From: Dipetalonema caudispina
Taxonomy: Eukaryota > Nematoda > Chromadorea > Rhabditida > Onchocercidae
DNA length: 64,000 nucleotides
Direction of reading: 5' to 3'
NCBI GenBank assembly: GCA_013365325.1
Contig: JABVXV010000191.1
Location: 1-64,000, forward strand
Shown: piece by piece, positions 61,501-64,000 of the stretch
How positions within the stretch are numbered: the first letter of the stretch is position 1
Layout of the letters: each line of letters starts with the position of its first letter
Translations under genes and position numbers: made by a program
Notes under the pieces: generated by a model
The model's input: only the letters and a program-made list of their open reading frames with translations
What the model was told of the DNA's origin: nothing
Databases searched by the model: none

Positions 61501-64000
61501 AGGACTACAAGCAACGCGGTAATTTCAGAATTCATTATAAATTAAAAAAAAGCTAACAAAATAAAATTATCTCCGACTATTTCTAAAATTTAAATACAAA
61601 TCATTTTAAATCAAAAATTTATAAATTTCAAGAAACACGACAATTCTGAAATTCAATATAAATAAAAAAAGAAAGTTAGCAACAGAAGGTTAATTTCCTT
61701 CTTCTTTTTTTTTTAAAATGTAAACATTTATGCATAAATGATTTTAGACTGAAAATTTGCATGCATAATTCAAATTCTTCAAAGTATAGAAATTAGTAAA
61801 TTAGCTTAAAAAACAAATTATATAAATAAATGAAAAGAAGAATTAAATAAATCAGAGGTTTTTCTACTTACCACGTGGATATTCAGGTGATATATGTGTA
61901 GAAGATGATGGTGATACTAGGATTGTTGTTTTGTCCGATTTTTCTACAAAATTTCACATCGCCGGTTAAGGCAAAAATCAATGTGGAAAGGGTCAAAAAT
62001 GTCAAGGTAGGTTAGGAGTGAGTACTATACAAATGAAATATAAAAATCAATATCCATAATAAGTCAATATTGAGGAAAAAATTGAAAAAAGCTAGGATTG
62101 ATAATATTAGATATAAGACCTAAATTGCAAGAAAAACTTCTCTGAGAAAAATTTAAATTAAGGAATGTATATTATTAAATTAAAGAAATGATCTGAAAAT
62201 CATTATATATTTATCCCGGATTTTCATATTCTTTAAGAGATTTTTGTTCAAAACTACTATGTAATGAGGGGAATTTCAAAAGTTTCATCAGGATCGGATA
62301 TGCTCGGAAATTTTTTTTTAAGCTTATTATGCTAATTTCTTTGCATAAATTTAAAAAATTTTCTTAATCACCTCGGGAACATAAACTGTTATTGCTATTA
62401 AGCAATTTCAAATAGGGCAAAAAAGAAATTTGGCTTACTCAAAATAGCTCCGTAATCTTATTAATGCACTCTTTTTCGTTAATGATTTAAATCAGAAATA
62501 GCATAAAACTGTGAAAATTAGTGAAACTTTTAAAATTTTTTTTTGATAAAAAATTTTCAACAAGTTTTCACTGTATCTTCTAGGAATATTATATGAAACA
62601 AACGAACCGTATTCCTGAAGTTCTTCATCTTGCAAACCACTACCTTCCTAAAAATAAGATCCTTTACTTAATGAATCAATTCACAAGTATAATTTGAAAT
62701 GAAAAGTAACGAAATTCAAATAAATGAACATTTACAAACACTATATAAATGTAATAGCATTTATTCGTTGTTGCTATTTGAACTAATTAATTAATAGAGG
62801 TAAATGCAAAAGATGGAGGATACTCCTTCTGAATTAAATATCAATTTTTTTTTTTCCCCGGGAAATTTTCCGGATTTCTATAACATGCAAAAAAAAAATG
62901 TTTACTTCGCTAAAAAACAAATTTGATAATTAAAAGGAAAATTTAGAAAAAATATTTCCAAAAAAGAAATGAAACAAATATATGTACAATTGAACAACAT
63001 TTATGCAGTATAGAAATGAAGCAACCGAATAATAAAACAAACAAATTTATACCTTCAGCGACTTCATTTTTCGTCTTTTCCACTAAACCAAAGCAAAAAA
63101 TTTTTTAATTAATTAACTAATTTCACATATTTTTTCTTGTGGTTTTTAAAATTTTGTGAAAATATATATTATGCAAAATAATAGAATTTTAAAAATTTAA
63201 AAACTATTGGAAAAGTTCAAAAAGTTAAAGATTTTAAAATTTTATTTTGAATTTTTTCCTGTCATTTGTATACAAAATAAATGAAAAATGAAAATTTCAA
63301 TTGTAAATTCCCTCGGAAAATTGCTATTAAACCAAACATCCTAAAATATTTGATAATTAATAAATAACTTACAGTTTCGTCATCACATGCAATTGCAGCA
63401 TCATTAGGATCGTCCGAAATTCTCATTTCTTGAATTGTTCCCTATAATTTTTTGTGAAATTTGTAACAAATTTAAATAATTTTAATAATTCTCACCAAAT
63501 CTATATCATCTTCTCGTAGCATACGATTTTTTGTCTGAATCATATCAGTTTTTAATAGTCTATCATCCATCATTTCTTTCAATTTCTCCAATTCATCCAA
63601 TTTTCTTCCTTCTCCTTTTTCTGTTTCCATTATTTCATCTGATTTTGTCGTTTCATCTGCTTTTGATTCTAAATAATGCATCGTTGGTTTTACTTTCCTT
63701 CCATAATCATTATCTGTATATTCCATACTATTATCCTTTGGTAACATTTCCGGTGCTATTCGAACAATTCCCATTTCCGTATTTTCATCATCTTTTCCAT
63801 TTTCTTCGACGGAACTCATCTGCTCATAACTATCCGTTGTTTCAGTATCTTCAAATGTTGTACCTTTGCTATTTCCATTATTATCATCATCATCATCAAT
63901 ATCATCTGCATCGCTACCAACAATAACAATATTTTCTACCGGTATACGAAATCGACTACTATCACTGACATCATCAACATCATCAGAAATATGATAATCT
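52945..64000 (-). CDS. cle-1: Collagen XV/XVIII-type basement-membrane collagen, 3' part (1,143+ aa)
   Basis: Exons in transcript order: 64000-63496 (partial), 63441-63373, 63082-63053, 62647-62608, 61943-61872, 61467-61198, 60616-60525, 60413-60212, 60133-60003, 59875-59764, 59671-59559, 59160-59032, 58852-58811, 58383-58339, 58023-58006, 56699-55809, optional 55507-55457, 55025-54909, 54754-54617, 54193-54030, 53745-53556, 53007-52945. All phases agree. Order of domains: end of a LamG/TSPN domain, acidic and Ser-rich non-collagenous sequence, interrupted Gly-X-Y repeats, trimerization domain, long hinge, endostatin, 20-residue tail. This is the order in vertebrate collagens XV/XVIII and C. 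elegans CLE-1, which sit in basement membranes and act in cell and axon migration and synapses. The signal peptide and first exons lie beyond 64000. Assignment to the family is very secure; orthology to cle-1 is inferred. Confidence 0.95.
53556..54754 (-). CDS. cle-1: Endostatin domain exons
   Basis: Exons 54754-54617, 54193-54030 and 53745-53556 encode the endostatin module, the C-type-lectin-like domain released from collagen XVIII by proteolysis. Landmarks: [58 protein letters not shown] and LVVLCIE. All four Cys of the vertebrate domain are present (in LACYQQ, GYCSAW, SECSRE and VLCIE), so both disulfides are expected. The split Trp codon at 54030/53745 uses an AAG acceptor. Arg-rich surface segments could bind heparan sulfate. 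Confidence 0.96.
54909..55025 (-). CDS. cle-1: Exon leading into endostatin
   Basis: 39 codons, phase 0 both ends. Encodes [20 protein letters not shown] onward to LQAKDLV, just before LHLIALN. This corresponds to the junction where vertebrate endostatin is cut free; the His and Arg content near its start is reminiscent of the vertebrate N-terminus but I cannot align it firmly. Confidence 0.88.
55457..55507 (-). CDS. cle-1: Probable extra 17-codon exon in the hinge
   Basis: Reads [17 protein letters not shown] between an AAATAG acceptor and a GTATAA donor, phase 0 at both ends, so it can be included or skipped without harming the frame. Base composition is less AT-rich than the surrounding intron. 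No transcript evidence is available here. Confidence 0.5.
55809..56699 (-). CDS. cle-1: Large hinge exon, Pro/Gln/Arg/Ser/Tyr-rich
   Basis: One 891-nt exon, phase 0 at both ends, 297 codons. The sequence is low in hydrophobic residues and rich in Pro, Gln, Arg, Ser and Tyr, with loosely repeated motifs such as [25 protein letters not shown] and [16 protein letters not shown]. It is predicted to be disordered. It sits between the trimerization domain and endostatin, the protease-sensitive hinge position. Antisense ORFs over it are shadows. Confidence 0.92.
58006..58023 (-). CDS. cle-1: 18-nt microexon (LDDERI)
   Basis: CTCGATGATGAAAGAATC lies between a TTATAG acceptor and a GTAAGT donor, phase 0 at both ends. 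It connects the 58383-58339 exon ([15 protein letters not shown]) with the large hinge exon. Its frame neutrality means it may be alternatively used. Confidence 0.65.
58811..59160 (-). CDS. cle-1: Trimerization domain exons of NC1
   Basis: Exons 59160-59032 and 58852-58811. Encodes [39 protein letters not shown] and [14 protein letters not shown]. The pattern of a short beta domain with PIGSLTF and LYIRVNGGF matches the collagen XV/XVIII trimerization domain that nucleates the triple helix. Confidence 0.9.
59559..60616 (-). CDS. cle-1: Collagenous exons with Gly-X-Y repeats
   Basis: Exons 60616-60525, 60413-60212, 60133-60003, 59875-59764 and 59671-59559. Gly-X-Y blocks ([30 protein letters not shown]) are broken by non-collagenous stretches such as [36 protein letters not shown] and [20 protein letters not shown]. 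Frequent interruptions are typical of this family and give flexible rods. Cys in [14 protein letters not shown] and GDCLPG may link chains. Several exons split a Gly codon after its first base. Confidence 0.96.
61198..61467 (-). CDS. cle-1: Ser-rich linker exon before the collagen helix
   Basis: Encodes DHKPSSSS..., a run of about 12 Ser with a few Pro, then [18 protein letters not shown] and [14 protein letters not shown]. The Ser run is encoded by TCT, TCC and TCA repeats, the reverse of the GAA-rich plus strand. The donor at TGC-A|GTAGAA (phase 1) joins the next exon as [10 protein letters not shown]; this donor choice is inferred from phase. Confidence 0.8.
62608..62647 (-). CDS. cle-1: Small exon with an acidic Ser-Gly motif
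   Basis: 40 nt encoding [13 protein letters not shown]. An acidic residue just before SG and a cluster of acidic residues after it is the classic context for xylose-linked glycosaminoglycan chains. Vertebrate collagen XVIII is a heparan sulfate proteoglycan. Chain attachment here is inferred. Confidence 0.75.
63373..64000 (-). CDS. cle-1: End of LamG/TSPN domain with acidic insertion, truncated by the window edge
   Basis: Exon 64000-63496 (open at the window end) and exon 63441-63373. [14 protein letters not shown] and [20 protein letters not shown] match the last strands of thrombospondin N-terminal-like LamG domains (pattern LFVG...F-G-IQEL-I..DP..A...C). Between them lie about 120 residues that are strongly acidic and charged ([34 protein letters not shown]), unlike a normal LamG loop. 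Confidence 0.75.

Overview
This window is nuclear DNA of a nematode. The evidence is strong AT-richness, many small phase-consistent introns with TTTCAG-type acceptors, and a start codon placed directly after a splice-acceptor signal, as in spliced-leader genes. The genes also match nematode families: a lev-11-type tropomyosin with its two transcription starts and a cle-1-type collagen XV/XVIII. Base composition and intron sizes suggest a clade III (spirurid/filarial) worm, but that is inference; the species cannot be named from the sequence alone.

Layout. 1-2536: no supported gene. 2537-4709 (minus): six-exon secreted lipocalin-like protein of 222 aa. 4710-6118: intergenic, with a 35-bp tandem duplication and a degenerate ~38-bp repeat. 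6119-14485 (plus): ~21-exon gene for a ~962-aa protein with three tandem C2HC fingers and a C-terminal WD/beta-propeller region, best matched to the TFIIIC subunit GTF3C2/TFIIIC110. 14486-18514: intergenic and tropomyosin upstream region. 18515-49398 (plus): complete tropomyosin gene with two first coding exons (284-aa and 256-aa isoforms) and clusters of alternative exons 3 (x2), 4 (x3), 6-7 (x2) and 9 (x3). Its ~14-kb second intron holds a ~700-bp CACAC minisatellite, many microsatellites and an assembly gap of 100 N flanked by identical 121-bp sequences. 49399-52944: 3' UTR and convergent intergenic DNA. 52945-64000 (minus): most of a collagen XV/XVIII gene. In transcript order it encodes the end of an N-terminal LamG/TSPN domain with a long acidic insertion, a likely glycosaminoglycan-attachment exon, a Ser-rich linker, interrupted Gly-X-Y blocks, a trimerization domain, a long Pro/Gln/Arg-rich hinge and endostatin. 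Its 5' end lies beyond the window.

The genes are functionally unrelated (extracellular lipid-type carrier, Pol III transcription, actin regulation, basement membrane) and do not look like an operon. I joined exons by hand using splice signals and reading phase. The tropomyosin and collagen joins are phase-consistent throughout. One junction in the TFIIIC-like gene is ambiguous (near 11982-12257). I found no CRISPR array, no recognisable transposase or reverse transcriptase, and no tRNA or rRNA gene, but I could not run a systematic RNA scan.
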